Shown in pieces: positions 20,270 through 28,269 of a stretch of DNA of 64,000 nt; the first letter of the stretch is position 1, and the number at the start of each line of letters is the position of its first letter. The DNA is taken from positions 9,953,381-10,017,380 of the forward strand of contig CP036432.1 of the NCBI GenBank assembly GCA_007753675.1. Direction: 5' to 3'. Below the pieces are notes generated by a model. The model saw only the letters and a list, made by a program, of their open reading frames with translations, was not told where the DNA came from and searched no databases. A program made the translations under genes and the position numbers. The stretch comes from Stieleria magnilauensis (lineage in GTDB: Bacteria > Planctomycetota > Planctomycetia > Pirellulales > Pirellulaceae).

Positions 20270-21523
20270 CTACTGGTTGAGCTGCTCCTGGATCGTCTCG
20301 TTGTTGGCCCGGGTGCCGAGTGCCCCCCAGAGACCGTAGGGACTTTGCACTCCCGGTGCCCGCGGGCCGGTTCCGTTCCAGATCACCATCGGGCTCTCCT
20401 TGCCACCGGCTTCGATCGAATCGGTGATGAAGATGACCGCACCGTCACCCATCAAGACATGCGCACCGCCTTGGTGCCGGCTGCTGGTTCCGTAGATGCC
20501 GGGCCGCCAGGTTCCGCTGCCGCTGCTGCAAATCGGGCTGTTGGGCGGATGGATCGTGACCACGCCGGTGTGAACGCAATAGCCACTGGACCACTTGAAC
20601 CCACGCTGTCCTTGGGTGCCGCCGGTTAGGTTAGCGCCCGGATCCCAGAACTTCGGTCGGTCCGGATCGACGAACGCCTGACACAGTGACGGGTCGGTCA
20701 TCAGGCCGCCGAGATTGTTGTTACCGCCGGATGGCTTCGCAGCCTGTGAGATGACGGCTCGGTCCCCGAGGTTGGTGGCCATTTCGCCGGCCATGATGGT
20801 GTTGGAAAGCCCATCAAGCGTGTCGCGGAACCGCATGTTCACGCGTGGGAAAAACATGCCACGACACGTCGCCTTGGCACGCGGCGCCGCGTTGCGGTTC
20901 GGCTGACCGTTCTGGTTGATGCCCCCCGTATTTTGAAACTGCAGTGCATCGCCGACACAGACGCCATAGTTCGTACGGCCTTGGGCAGGCAAGCCGTTGC
21001 CGGGATCACTGGGGCAGCGCAACATCGGAACCGTCGTCAGCCAGGGATCGTACTGATAGCGACCGTGCTGGGCCAAGCTGATGTCCGCGTTGGGCCCCAT
21101 CGCGCTGAACTCGTATTGCCCTGCGGCCGATGCGGGTTCCTTGACGCGGAACGGGTTGCTGATCTGATCCCAGAGACCTTGTTGTTCGACGAAGGGTGCC
21201 AACTGAACCAGGGAACTGAGGTTGTTCAAATTGTTTCCGCCGTAGCTGCCTCCGATCAATCGGGGTTCGCGTGACTGCGGATTGTTGCTCCCGAACACCC
21301 GCGAGGTGCCGCCACGAATCGTGGGCAGCCGTTTGTAGGCGGAATGATAATTGTGAATCCCCAAGCCGATTTGCTTGAAGTTGTTACTGCAGCTCATTCG
21401 ACGTGCTGCTTCGCGAGCCGCTTGGACGGCGGGCAAAAGCAGCCCGACCAAGATGCCGATGATCGCGATCACGACCAGCAACTCCACCAACGTGAAGCCA
21501 CCGCGTCTGGAACGGATGTTCAT
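20270..21523 (-). CDS. DUF1559 protein with type II/IV pseudopilin N-terminus
   Basis: The 417-residue protein begins [18 protein letters not shown], a prepilin leader with the cleavage/methylation site at G9-F10, followed by one hydrophobic helix (about 10-34). The body carries the DUF1559 (SBP_bac_10-like) pattern, including [19 protein letters not shown] after the helix and [17 protein letters not shown] near the end, the HxGGxHxLMxDG motif. I prefer the start at 21523 over an upstream start 15 codons earlier: the leader then has normal length, and TGAGG lies 8 nt ahead (21532-21536). DUF1559 proteins are massively multiplied in planctomycetes and probably form pseudopilus-like or envelope structures; substrates are unknown. 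A small lipoprotein gene lies 138 bp upstream on the same strand, a frequent companion in these genomes. Confidence 0.92.
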   Translation of the reverse strand: MNIRSRRGGFTLVELLVVIAIIGILVGLLLPAVQAAREAARRMSCSNNFKQIGLGIHNYHSAYKRLPTIRGGTSRVFGSNNPQSREPRLIGGSYGGNNLNNLSSLVQLAPFVEQQGLWDQISNPFRVKEPASAAGQYEFSAMGPNADISLAQHGRYQYDPWLTTVPMLRCPSDPGNGLPAQGRTNYGVCVGDALQFQNTGGINQNGQPNRNAAPRAKATCRGMFFPRVNMRFRDTLDGLSNTIMAGEMATNLGDRAVISQAAKPSGGNNNLGGLMTDPSLCQAFVDPDRPKFWDPGANLTGGTQGQRGFKWSSGYCVHTGVVTIHPPNSPICSSGSGTWRPGIYGTSSRHQGGAHVLMGDGAVIFITDSIEAGGKESPMVIWNGTGPRAPGVQSPYGLWGALGTRANNETIQEQLNQ

Positions 21524-21531
21524 AGAAAATG

Positions 21532-21536
21532 CCTCA
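21532..21536 (-). promoter_or_regulatory. Shine-Dalgarno of DUF1559 gene
   Basis: TGAGG on the minus strand, 8 nt before the ATG at 21523. It supports the internal start that places the prepilin leader at the N-terminus. Confidence 0.55.
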
Positions 21537-21661
21537 GAATACGAATCAAAAAAAACAAAACGAATCAAAAGCCCCGTCGGCGCAGGCAGCGGCGGCGGAG
21601 GGAAAGGAGCTCAATCAAGATCAATGAATCGATGCAGTGAACGGTCGCCCGTACCGGTGTT

Positions 21662-21871
21662 TCAGCTCGCAGCTGCGTTTTCGTCTTCTTCGGACTCCAC
21701 GTCTTCCGGATTTTCTTCACGCTCTTCGGGATGCTCTTGAAGGTAAGCTTCAACAGCCCCCAGCTCCGGCCCCTCGGATTCCGTCATGTCCTTGCCACAA
21801 CCAGACAGCGGCACTGCGAATGAAATGGACACCAGTAGCAGCAGAATTCGAGAAAACGAAGAAAAGCGCAT
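21662..21871 (-). CDS. Small lipoprotein, acidic tail
   Basis: A 69-residue protein: MRFSSFSRILLLLVS, a hydrophobic stretch, then a lipobox LSGC at about residues 21-24, so a lipid-anchored mature peptide of about 46 residues. The mature part is strongly acidic (EEREENPEDVESEEDEN). The frame is open further upstream, but only this ATG gives a signal peptide at the N-terminus. No Shine-Dalgarno is clear. It precedes the DUF1559 gene by 138 bp on the same strand, a pairing commonly seen in planctomycetes, so the two may act together in the envelope. The function is unknown. Confidence 0.7.
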   Translation of the reverse strand: MRFSSFSRILLLLVSISFAVPLSGCGKDMTESEGPELGAVEAYLQEHPEEREENPEDVESEEDENAAAS

Positions 21872-22197
21872 GTCGCCGGCAACCCTGTGGATGATGCGAT
21901 GAAAAAGATCCTGCTCGGCGACTGAACCACTTGACCTGTGCCGCGGCTCAACCTCCAGTTCGGATTGGTTGGCACCGATTATAGAGCACTGGCACCCCCT
22001 CCCGCCCAGCGAATTATTCAACCACAGGACTGCAAACCGAAGACCTGAGTGGCGAACACTCGCCACCCCCGTCGCGAAAGAAGGCCCAAAAGCTGTGCTA
22101 GAGTAAAGCGCATCGCGTGACGGTAGACGACTTTTCCTGAATTTGAAGCGATGCCCAAGCGAAACCTTGGTAGCCTGTGATTTTGGAGAAATGTTGA
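21872..22197. other. Divergent intergenic region
   Basis: About 326 bp separate the lipoprotein gene (minus) and the glycine-zipper protein gene (plus). Both promoters should lie here. I found no RNA gene, repeat or clear hairpin. Confidence 0.5.
22185..22190 (+). promoter_or_regulatory. Shine-Dalgarno of the glycine-zipper protein gene
   Basis: GGAGAA, 7 nt ahead of the ATG at 22198. It selects this ATG over the out-of-frame ATG at 22191. Confidence 0.6.
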
Positions 22198-23256
22198 ATG
22201 CGTCAGCGACGGCAAGCGATTCGAGTCGATCTGGACGACCCCATGATCAATGCCCGCGAGGGTGTGTTGTTCTTTTGGCAGGCTATTGATCAGCTGTCAC
22301 CGCTTTCGCTGTCCACCGGTGCCTGGACCGACAACAAATGGACGAAACGTTCCGCTATGGCCAATGCGATGGGCGGCGCGAGCGACCCCGGGCAAACGCG
22401 TGAACAGCGCGGCGAGGCCCTCAAGACGTATGCGACGTGGCTTGCCCAAAAGCTCTGCAATGCGGTGGGCTGGAACGAGAACGCCGGTTGGCTCCACTGG
22501 ATTATCGACAACATCATCAAGGAGCTTGGACCGTTTGTCGGAAGCATCATTGGAGGCATCAAAGGGCTGTACAAAATCGGCAGCGCGATTGCCCAGAAGG
22601 TCAAGATATGGTGGGCCGCTCGAAAGGTCACCTTGGCGGCGGGTCATCCGCAAGCGATTGCGTCGGGCATCAAGAAGCTGATCAACAGCGCTCTGCTTGA
22701 AGGTTTGTACGACGTCGCCAAATCGGCGCTCACCGCGGGCGTGTTGGTCGCGTCGGCGGGTGCGTCATCGATCGTCAGCGCCGTTGCCAGCGTTATCGAA
22801 CTGATCGTGAAGATGGTTCATGCGGCGATGGAAGCCTCTCGCATCAACAAGCTGATCGAAGATTGTGCGGCACTCTGGCAGTTGCCACGCGGCGCTCGGG
22901 CGTGGGCGCTTTCGGGTGCTGCCACGGACTTCAACACCATGTTCCGCACCGCGACCGAGAAGACACCGGTGATTGCACCGATCACGCTCTGCTCGTGCTT
23001 GAGCGGCGACAAAATGCGGCTGCTGAAAATGTACGGCGATGACGGGACGCCGATCACGCAAAGCAGTTTTGATGCCGGCTGCGTCTATCTGGACTCCTTG
23101 AAGAACGTCGGACGCGAGTATTGCAAACGCTGGGGCGACACGCTTCAATCGGATGATCCCCTGGTCAAGCTAGGCCTGAAACTGGTCCGCGATGGATACG
23201 CAGGCGAGAATCTGAAACGCCCCTGGTACAAGCGGCTGCCAGGCTTCCGCAATTAG
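22198..23256 (+). CDS. Unrecognised 352-aa protein with glycine-zipper and long hydrophobic helix
   Basis: I do not recognise the family. There is no signal peptide. Residues 111-123 form a perfect glycine zipper (G at 111, 115, 119 and 123, GxxxGxxxGxxxG) inside a hydrophobic segment of about 102-136. A second Ala/Val/Ser-rich segment (about 176-209, SALTAGVLVASAGASSIVSA) could span a membrane. A basic, Trp-containing linker (KIWWAARK) lies between them. The C-terminal third is soluble-looking with four or five cysteines and ends with a basic YKRLPGFRN. The start is supported by GGAGAA. Neighbours are divergent or convergent, so it is transcribed alone. Two hairpin-like membrane segments without a signal peptide are seen in pore-forming effectors and in glycine-zipper membrane proteins. 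A role as toxin or membrane-active factor is only a guess. Confidence 0.75.
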   Translation: MRQRRQAIRVDLDDPMINAREGVLFFWQAIDQLSPLSLSTGAWTDNKWTKRSAMANAMGGASDPGQTREQRGEALKTYATWLAQKLCNAVGWNENAGWLHWIIDNIIKELGPFVGSIIGGIKGLYKIGSAIAQKVKIWWAARKVTLAAGHPQAIASGIKKLINSALLEGLYDVAKSALTAGVLVASAGASSIVSAVASVIELIVKMVHAAMEASRINKLIEDCAALWQLPRGARAWALSGAATDFNTMFRTATEKTPVIAPITLCSCLSGDKMRLLKMYGDDGTPITQSSFDAGCVYLDSLKNVGREYCKRWGDTLQSDDPLVKLGLKLVRDGYAGENLKRPWYKRLPGFRN

Positions 23257-23381
23257 GCCCCGAACGATTCCTGCCAGTGCGATCGTGAAGCGAAGGCGGC
23301 TGGGGATTTCAAGCGAGTCGCTACGAATCGCTGGCGCGTCGTTGATCGTGGCGACGGTTGCCTCGTTGAGGCCTACATCAT

Positions 23382-26084
23382 TCACGTCAGGATCAGAGGC
23401 GACAGACGCTTTCGGGCGATCACCACATCGTCGGATTGGCTGCGGTCCATCACGAAACCACGGTTGGTAAACATGGTGATCATCCGCGAGTTTCTGGGCG
23501 CCATTTCGGCGACGACGGATCGAATTCCCCAATCGGCGCAGATCCCCAGGCAGTAGTCCATCAACACCGAGCCGAGCCCGATGCCTTGCCAGGGATCGCC
23601 GACCAGAATCGCAAACTCCGCTTCGTGGTGATCGGCATCGGCGACCAGGTGGCAGACCCCGAGTAGCTTCCGCTCACCGTCTTCCTCGGCTTCGGCGACG
23701 ATCGCGATTTCTCGGTCGTAGTCGATATAACAAAACCGCGTGGCCATCTCGTGGGTCGACGCTTTGAACATGTAACGGTAACGCATGTGAAGCGATTGGG
23801 GTGAGCAACTGGCCAACAGGCGGTGCCACATCGGTTCGTCTTCGGGCTTGATCGGACGCAGCAGGATCGAGGTCGAATCCTTCAACAACATCCGCTTGGT
23901 GTATTCGTCCGGGTAGGGCCGAATCGCGAGATGTGAATAGGGCCGAACGGGATGCAGCACGGTGTGATGATCCACCACGATCCGGGCGTCCAGGGCGATG
24001 ACGTCGTGGCTGGTCACCAACAGCGGGTTGACATCCAGCTCCGTGATTTCGGGATAGTCCGCGACGAGATAGGAGAGCCGCATCAAGACCTCGACCAGTC
24101 GGTTCAGATTGATGCCGGGACGCCCGGGTTCACCCTCCAGCAAAGGCCATGACTTCAGCGATTGGACCATCCGTCTGGCAAGACGCTCGTTCAGCGGCGG
24201 CAACTCGAGTGCCAGGTCTCGCAACACTTCGGTGGTCGTCCCACCGGCACCGACCATCAACACGGATCCGAAGACCGGGTCGCGTTTGGCGCCAACGATC
24301 AGCTCGCGACTATTCGGTTCGACCAACATGCGTTGGACCGTGACCCCGTCGATTCTGGCGTCGGGGCAGAGTTCCTTGGCCCGCTTCAGAATCTGATCAT
24401 ACGCCCGAGCGACGTCGGCGCGGTTGGCCAGATTCAGCTCGACGCCGCCGACGTGTGTCTTGTGCGTGATGTCGGGCGAGAACACTTTGAGAGCGACGGG
24501 GTACCCGACCCGCGCGGCGCACTCGGTCGCATACGCCAACGAACAGGCGACATGGGTGGGGATGACCGGAATGTCGTGCGCCTGCAGAAACGCCTTGGAC
24601 GTGGTCTCGGTCAGCACGTCGTGACCCTCGCTCAAATACGTCTTGACGAGGGAACGCTGTTTCGCACGATGAAGCGGAAACTCGATCGGAACTTCACGCG
24701 GTGTTTCGTACAACGTTTCGCGGTTCCGCCCATAGGACACGAGGTTCATGAACGCTCGAACGCCTTTTTCCGGTGATGAATACGTCGGGATGCCCGCCGC
24801 ATTGAGCCGTTCGGTGCCTTCGCGAACCTTGCCGCCTCCCATCCACGCTGCCAGGATCGGTTTCGACGCATGTTTGGCGGCCTGCACCACCGCCGCGGCG
24901 GTGCCGGTCGGGTCGGTCGTCGCGTAGGGCGACAGCACCACCAACACGCCATCGACGCCCCGGTCGGCCAGCACGAGTTCCACCGAGGACTGAAACCGTT
25001 CTGGCGTGGCGTCCCTGAGCACATCGACCGGATTGCCATGCGACCAGGCCGGCGGCAGTCGTTGGCTCAACTTTTCGATCGTGTCATCGGACAACTTCGC
25101 CAGCGAACCCTGCTGATCGAGTAGCTCATCGGTCGCCATCACGCCTGGCCCGCCGGCATTGGTGATGATCGCCAACCGAGGTCCGGAAGGCGTCTTCTGT
25201 TGCGACAGAAGTTTCGCGCAGTCGAACAACTGCTCCACGCTGTAGACCCGAAACACGCCGGCCCGTTTCATCGCAGCTTCATAGACACTGTCGACGCCGG
25301 CCATCGTTCCCGTGTGCGTGGCCGCAGCCTCGGCGGACCCCGAGAACCGGCCCGCCTTGTAAGCGATGATCGGCTTGGTTCGGGTGAATGCCCGGGCTGC
25401 CGACATGAACTTGCGGGGCTCGGTGATCGACCCGACGTACAAGATGATCGACCGCGTCCATCGGTCGATCGCGAAATAGTCAATCAGATCAGCGATGCCG
25501 ACGTCCAACATGTTGCCGACGGAGACGAAATGCGAAAAACCGACGTTCTCTTGGATCGACCAATCGAGCACGGCGGTGCAGAGCGCCGCGGACTGGGAAA
25601 TGAACGCGATGTTCCCCTTGGGTGGTAAATCACTGACGAAACTGGCGTTAAGTGAAAGGTGCGGCGCCATGATGCCCAGACTGTTCGGCCCCACGATCCG
25701 CAAGCCCTCGTACGCCGCAGCGGATTGTAGCACCGCCTGTTTGAGGACTTTTCCGCCGGGTGCCGCCTCGCGAAATCCAGAGGTCAGTATGACCAATCCC
25801 CGAATGCCCGCCTCGCCACACGCGCCGACGTATCGCGGCACCGTCTCGGCCGGACTGCAGATCACCGCCAAGTCCACGGCCTCGGGCAAGTCGGCGATCG
25901 CGCCATAACACGGCATGCCACCGACATGGGTGTACCTGGGGTTGACCCGGTACACCGGCCCGGTGAAACCGCCCGAAACCAGATTGTCGAGCACGATCCT
26001 GCCCGCGCTGGATCGACGTTCGCTCCCACCAATCACGGCCACGCTACGGGGCGCGAAGATCATATCTAGATTGCGGATCGGCAT
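23382..26084 (-). CDS. PatZ-like protein: ADP-forming acyl-CoA synthetase domains fused to GNAT acetyltransferase
   Basis: About 900 residues, close to PatZ/YfiQ (about 886). Parts in order: CoA-binding Rossmann domain (about 1-130, APRSVAVIGGSERRS); succinyl-CoA-ligase-like flavodoxin domains (about 140-450) with a THTGTMAG segment holding the expected catalytic His; ATP-grasp domain (about 480-700, YPVALKVFSPDITHKTHVGG); C-terminal GNAT domain (about 730-890) with the acetyl-CoA loop VGDPWQGIGLGSVLM. Such proteins acetylate lysines of acetyl-CoA synthetase and other enzymes; in many of them the synthetase half is a regulatory remnant. Here the His and ATP-grasp motifs look intact, so activity is possible. 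The start MPIRNLDMIFAPRS aligns one-to-one with PatZ; an ATG at 26138 and a TTG at 26141 would add 18-19 residues of unlikely sequence. The gene is monocistronic and converges on the 22198 gene. Confidence 0.9.
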   Translation of the reverse strand: MPIRNLDMIFAPRSVAVIGGSERRSSAGRIVLDNLVSGGFTGPVYRVNPRYTHVGGMPCYGAIADLPEAVDLAVICSPAETVPRYVGACGEAGIRGLVILTSGFREAAPGGKVLKQAVLQSAAAYEGLRIVGPNSLGIMAPHLSLNASFVSDLPPKGNIAFISQSAALCTAVLDWSIQENVGFSHFVSVGNMLDVGIADLIDYFAIDRWTRSIILYVGSITEPRKFMSAARAFTRTKPIIAYKAGRFSGSAEAAATHTGTMAGVDSVYEAAMKRAGVFRVYSVEQLFDCAKLLSQQKTPSGPRLAIITNAGGPGVMATDELLDQQGSLAKLSDDTIEKLSQRLPPAWSHGNPVDVLRDATPERFQSSVELVLADRGVDGVLVVLSPYATTDPTGTAAAVVQAAKHASKPILAAWMGGGKVREGTERLNAAGIPTYSSPEKGVRAFMNLVSYGRNRETLYETPREVPIEFPLHRAKQRSLVKTYLSEGHDVLTETTSKAFLQAHDIPVIPTHVACSLAYATECAARVGYPVALKVFSPDITHKTHVGGVELNLANRADVARAYDQILKRAKELCPDARIDGVTVQRMLVEPNSRELIVGAKRDPVFGSVLMVGAGGTTTEVLRDLALELPPLNERLARRMVQSLKSWPLLEGEPGRPGINLNRLVEVLMRLSYLVADYPEITELDVNPLLVTSHDVIALDARIVVDHHTVLHPVRPYSHLAIRPYPDEYTKRMLLKDSTSILLRPIKPEDEPMWHRLLASCSPQSLHMRYRYMFKASTHEMATRFCYIDYDREIAIVAEAEEDGERKLLGVCHLVADADHHEAEFAILVGDPWQGIGLGSVLMDYCLGICADWGIRSVVAEMAPRNSRMITMFTNRGFVMDRSQSDDVVIARKRLSPLILT

Positions 26085-26174
26085 GGCGAACTGCTCGCAG
26101 GTCTTGAGCGTGGCATCGGCCTGCATCTTGCGAACCATCAAATCGTCGGCTGCATCACGACCTCGATTGTCTCA

Positions 26175-26190
26175 CATTGCACATGCAATG
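26175..26190. promoter_or_regulatory. Possible operator dyad upstream of the PatZ-like gene
   Basis: CATTGCA and TGCAATG form a perfect 7-bp inverted repeat separated by 2 nt, about 90 bp upstream of the chosen start at 26084. The size and symmetry fit a dimeric regulator site. The regulator is unknown. Confidence 0.3.
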
Positions 26191-26330
26191 CAAATCGCAA
26201 GACGTCGACCGGGAAAACACTGGGGGGGCGATCCCCGTCCGATCCCGTCAATGTTTTCGATGCGGCTAGCAATGCAACCGTTCAGCCTGTTCGTTCTCCT
26301 GCGTTTGATGTTCTTCAAAGACTTCCCGCT

Positions 26331-26408
26331 GCGTCAGCGGAGGCGAGGGATCGGATGTCGTGGACTTGAAGGCGCCGCCCCTAACCAACTACTCGCCTCC
26401 GCTGACGC
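26331..26408. repeat. Perfect 17-bp inverted repeat with 44-bp spacer
   Basis: gcgtcagcggaggcgag (26331-26347) is matched by its exact reverse complement at 26392-26408. The arm contains an AGCGG core, as does the palindrome at 52229-52310. It could be a small palindromic intergenic repeat family member or a structured RNA element. It does not look like a simple terminator, because the loop is long and no T run follows. Confidence 0.7.
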
Positions 26409-26648
26409 GGCGTGATGTCAACATTCCGGCCGTTGCCGTGCAAGGTCACCCGAAGCGAACGACTGAGACGATCTTTCGGCTACAATCCTTGGCGTTGTGG
26501 GTCGCGACAGCCATGGCAATCGCTCCCGCTTGTTGACTCGCCCCGGCGATTGCAGTGTCGCCACGGTCCGGTTCTGCGCCGGTGATCGGGGCGACCGGGT
26601 GCGTGTGGGGGGATTCATCACGGCTTCCCTGCCCTTTCGATTCGACTT

Positions 26649-26654
26649 GGAGAG
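26649..26654 (+). promoter_or_regulatory. Shine-Dalgarno supporting a TTG start
   Basis: GGAGAG, 9 nt ahead of the TTG at 26664. It decides the start of the first sulfatase, which has no ATG at the N-terminus of its signal peptide. Confidence 0.6.
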
Positions 26655-26663
26655 TTCAACGTT

Positions 26664-28241
26664 TTGAACAAGACATCGCTTCTCGTTTGGTCTGCCGGAT
26701 GGCTCATCGCGTTGGCGTCGGTCCACGCCGCTCGGGCCGCCGACGTCCTTCCCAACGTCGTCGTGATCTATGCAGACGATCTCGGCTTCGGTGATCTGTC
26801 GTGCTACAACGACGAGGCGCCTTACAAGACGCCTCGCTTGGATCAGATGGCGGCCGAAGGCATTCGTTTCACCGATGCGCACAGTCCCTCCACGATTTGT
26901 TCGCCATCGCGATACGGACTGTTTTCCGGACAGCAGATTTATCGTTCGACCGGCCGGGGCGGTGGAGCGTTCGAAGGACCAAGCGGCCCCAGCTATCTCA
27001 AGCCCGGCACGCAGACGATTGCCGACATGCTGAAACAGAAGGGCTATCGCACCGGTGTCTTTGGCAAGTGGCACGTGGGACTCAGCTGGTTCGACAAAGA
27101 CGGACAGCGTCTCGCTGGCGGCTTCGAGAATTCGCTGCTGATCGATTACGAGAAGAGTACGCCGCTGATCGATGGCCCCAACGCCAGAGGCTTTGACGAA
27201 TCGTTCATCACACCCAATTGCCCCAATACCGACCCGCTGTACATCTACATCGAAAACGGCATGGTCCCGACGCCGGCCAGTGAGCGACACAAACGCGACA
27301 CGCTGCCCAACCCCGGTGGCAAATGGCGGTGGGACAACGACGAAGGCTGGAAGTCACCGGGCTATGACTTTATCAATGCCGACCTGCTGTTCTACGAAAA
27401 GACGAAAGCGTTCATCACCGATCACGTCCGACAAACGCCCGACAAACCTTTCTTCGCCGTGCTGTCGACTCAGATCGCTCACGCACCGGTGTTGCCGGCC
27501 GACGAATTCAACGGAGTCACCGACGCCGGGGCGCGAGCCGATTTCGTCTGGCAGCTGGACGCGATCGTGGGACGCGTGATTGATTTGTTGAAGGAGCTGG
27601 AGATCGATGACAACACCTTGGTGATGTTCAATTCTGACAACGGGGCCGAGACGCTGCACGTTCACTGGATGCGGCAAGATCACCAGCACGATCCGTCAGG
27701 CGGCTGGCGAGGCATGAAGCGCGACGGCTGGGAGGGCGGTCACCGCGTCCCCTTCATCGCGCGATGGCCGGGACACATCCCGCCCGGCCAGGTGACCGCT
27801 CAAATGACCAACACCACCGACATCTTCGCCACCGTTGCTTCGGTTGTCGGCGTTGCACTGCCCGACGACGTGGCAACGGACAGCTTTGACATGCTGCCGG
27901 TGATGCTGGGACAACAGCCAGAAACCGATTCGATTCGCCCCCATCTGTTGACGCAGAGTTTTCGTGGCGAGTTTCAGATTCGCCAGGGACACTGGAAGTA
28001 TCTCGATCACAAAGGTTCCGGCGGCAATGGGTACGAACAAGGCAACATGGCACTGTATGCGCTGCCCGAACTCGCACCGGATGCACCCGGACAGCTGTAC
28101 AACTTGAAAACCGATCCCGGCGAGACGACCAATCTGTACTTCAAGGAAGAAGCCAAACGCAAAGAACTGCAAGCCCTGCTGACAAGATTGAAGGCATCCG
28201 GCCGCAGTGCTCCCACAGGCCGCACGCCGTTCCGCAAGTAA
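26664..28241 (+). CDS. Secreted sulfatase (formylglycine-type, S1 family)
   Basis: 525 residues starting at TTG, with a good Shine-Dalgarno 9 nt upstream. Residues 1-26 are a signal peptide (MNKTSLLVWSAGWLIALASV... ARA). The sulfatase core follows: metal-binding VVVIYADDLGFGD (about 32-44), the modification site C79-S-P-S-R83, whose Cys is turned into formylglycine by the sulfatase-maturing enzyme, GKWHVGLSW, NSDNGAE (metal Asp/Asn) and GGHRVPFIARWPG. The length is normal for the family. It should remove sulfate esters from a glycan in the periplasm or outside the cell; the exact substrate cannot be read. It starts a plus-strand cluster: a sialate O-acetylesterase follows after 28 bp and a second sulfatase after that. 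The maturing enzyme is not in this window. Confidence 0.93.
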   Translation: MNKTSLLVWSAGWLIALASVHAARAADVLPNVVVIYADDLGFGDLSCYNDEAPYKTPRLDQMAAEGIRFTDAHSPSTICSPSRYGLFSGQQIYRSTGRGGGAFEGPSGPSYLKPGTQTIADMLKQKGYRTGVFGKWHVGLSWFDKDGQRLAGGFENSLLIDYEKSTPLIDGPNARGFDESFITPNCPNTDPLYIYIENGMVPTPASERHKRDTLPNPGGKWRWDNDEGWKSPGYDFINADLLFYEKTKAFITDHVRQTPDKPFFAVLSTQIAHAPVLPADEFNGVTDAGARADFVWQLDAIVGRVIDLLKELEIDDNTLVMFNSDNGAETLHVHWMRQDHQHDPSGGWRGMKRDGWEGGHRVPFIARWPGHIPPGQVTAQMTNTTDIFATVASVVGVALPDDVATDSFDMLPVMLGQQPETDSIRPHLLTQSFRGEFQIRQGHWKYLDHKGSGGNGYEQGNMALYALPELAPDAPGQLYNLKTDPGETTNLYFKEEAKRKELQALLTRLKASGRSAPTGRTPFRK

Positions 28242-28269
28242 ATCCATCAAATAAAACGGGTCGACGATC

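Larger units (their letters stand above)
26139..26663. other. Divergent intergenic region between PatZ-like gene and sulfatase cluster
   Basis: About 525 bp with no convincing gene. It holds a short dyad (26175-26190) and a perfect 17-bp inverted repeat (26331-26408). The promoters of the minus-strand PatZ-like gene and of the plus-strand sulfatase operon should lie here. Confidence 0.6.

Noticed and set aside
26418-27290. 290-codon minus-strand frame over the sulfatase start
   Set aside because: Antisense to the signal peptide and catalytic region of the sulfatase; no recognisable domain.
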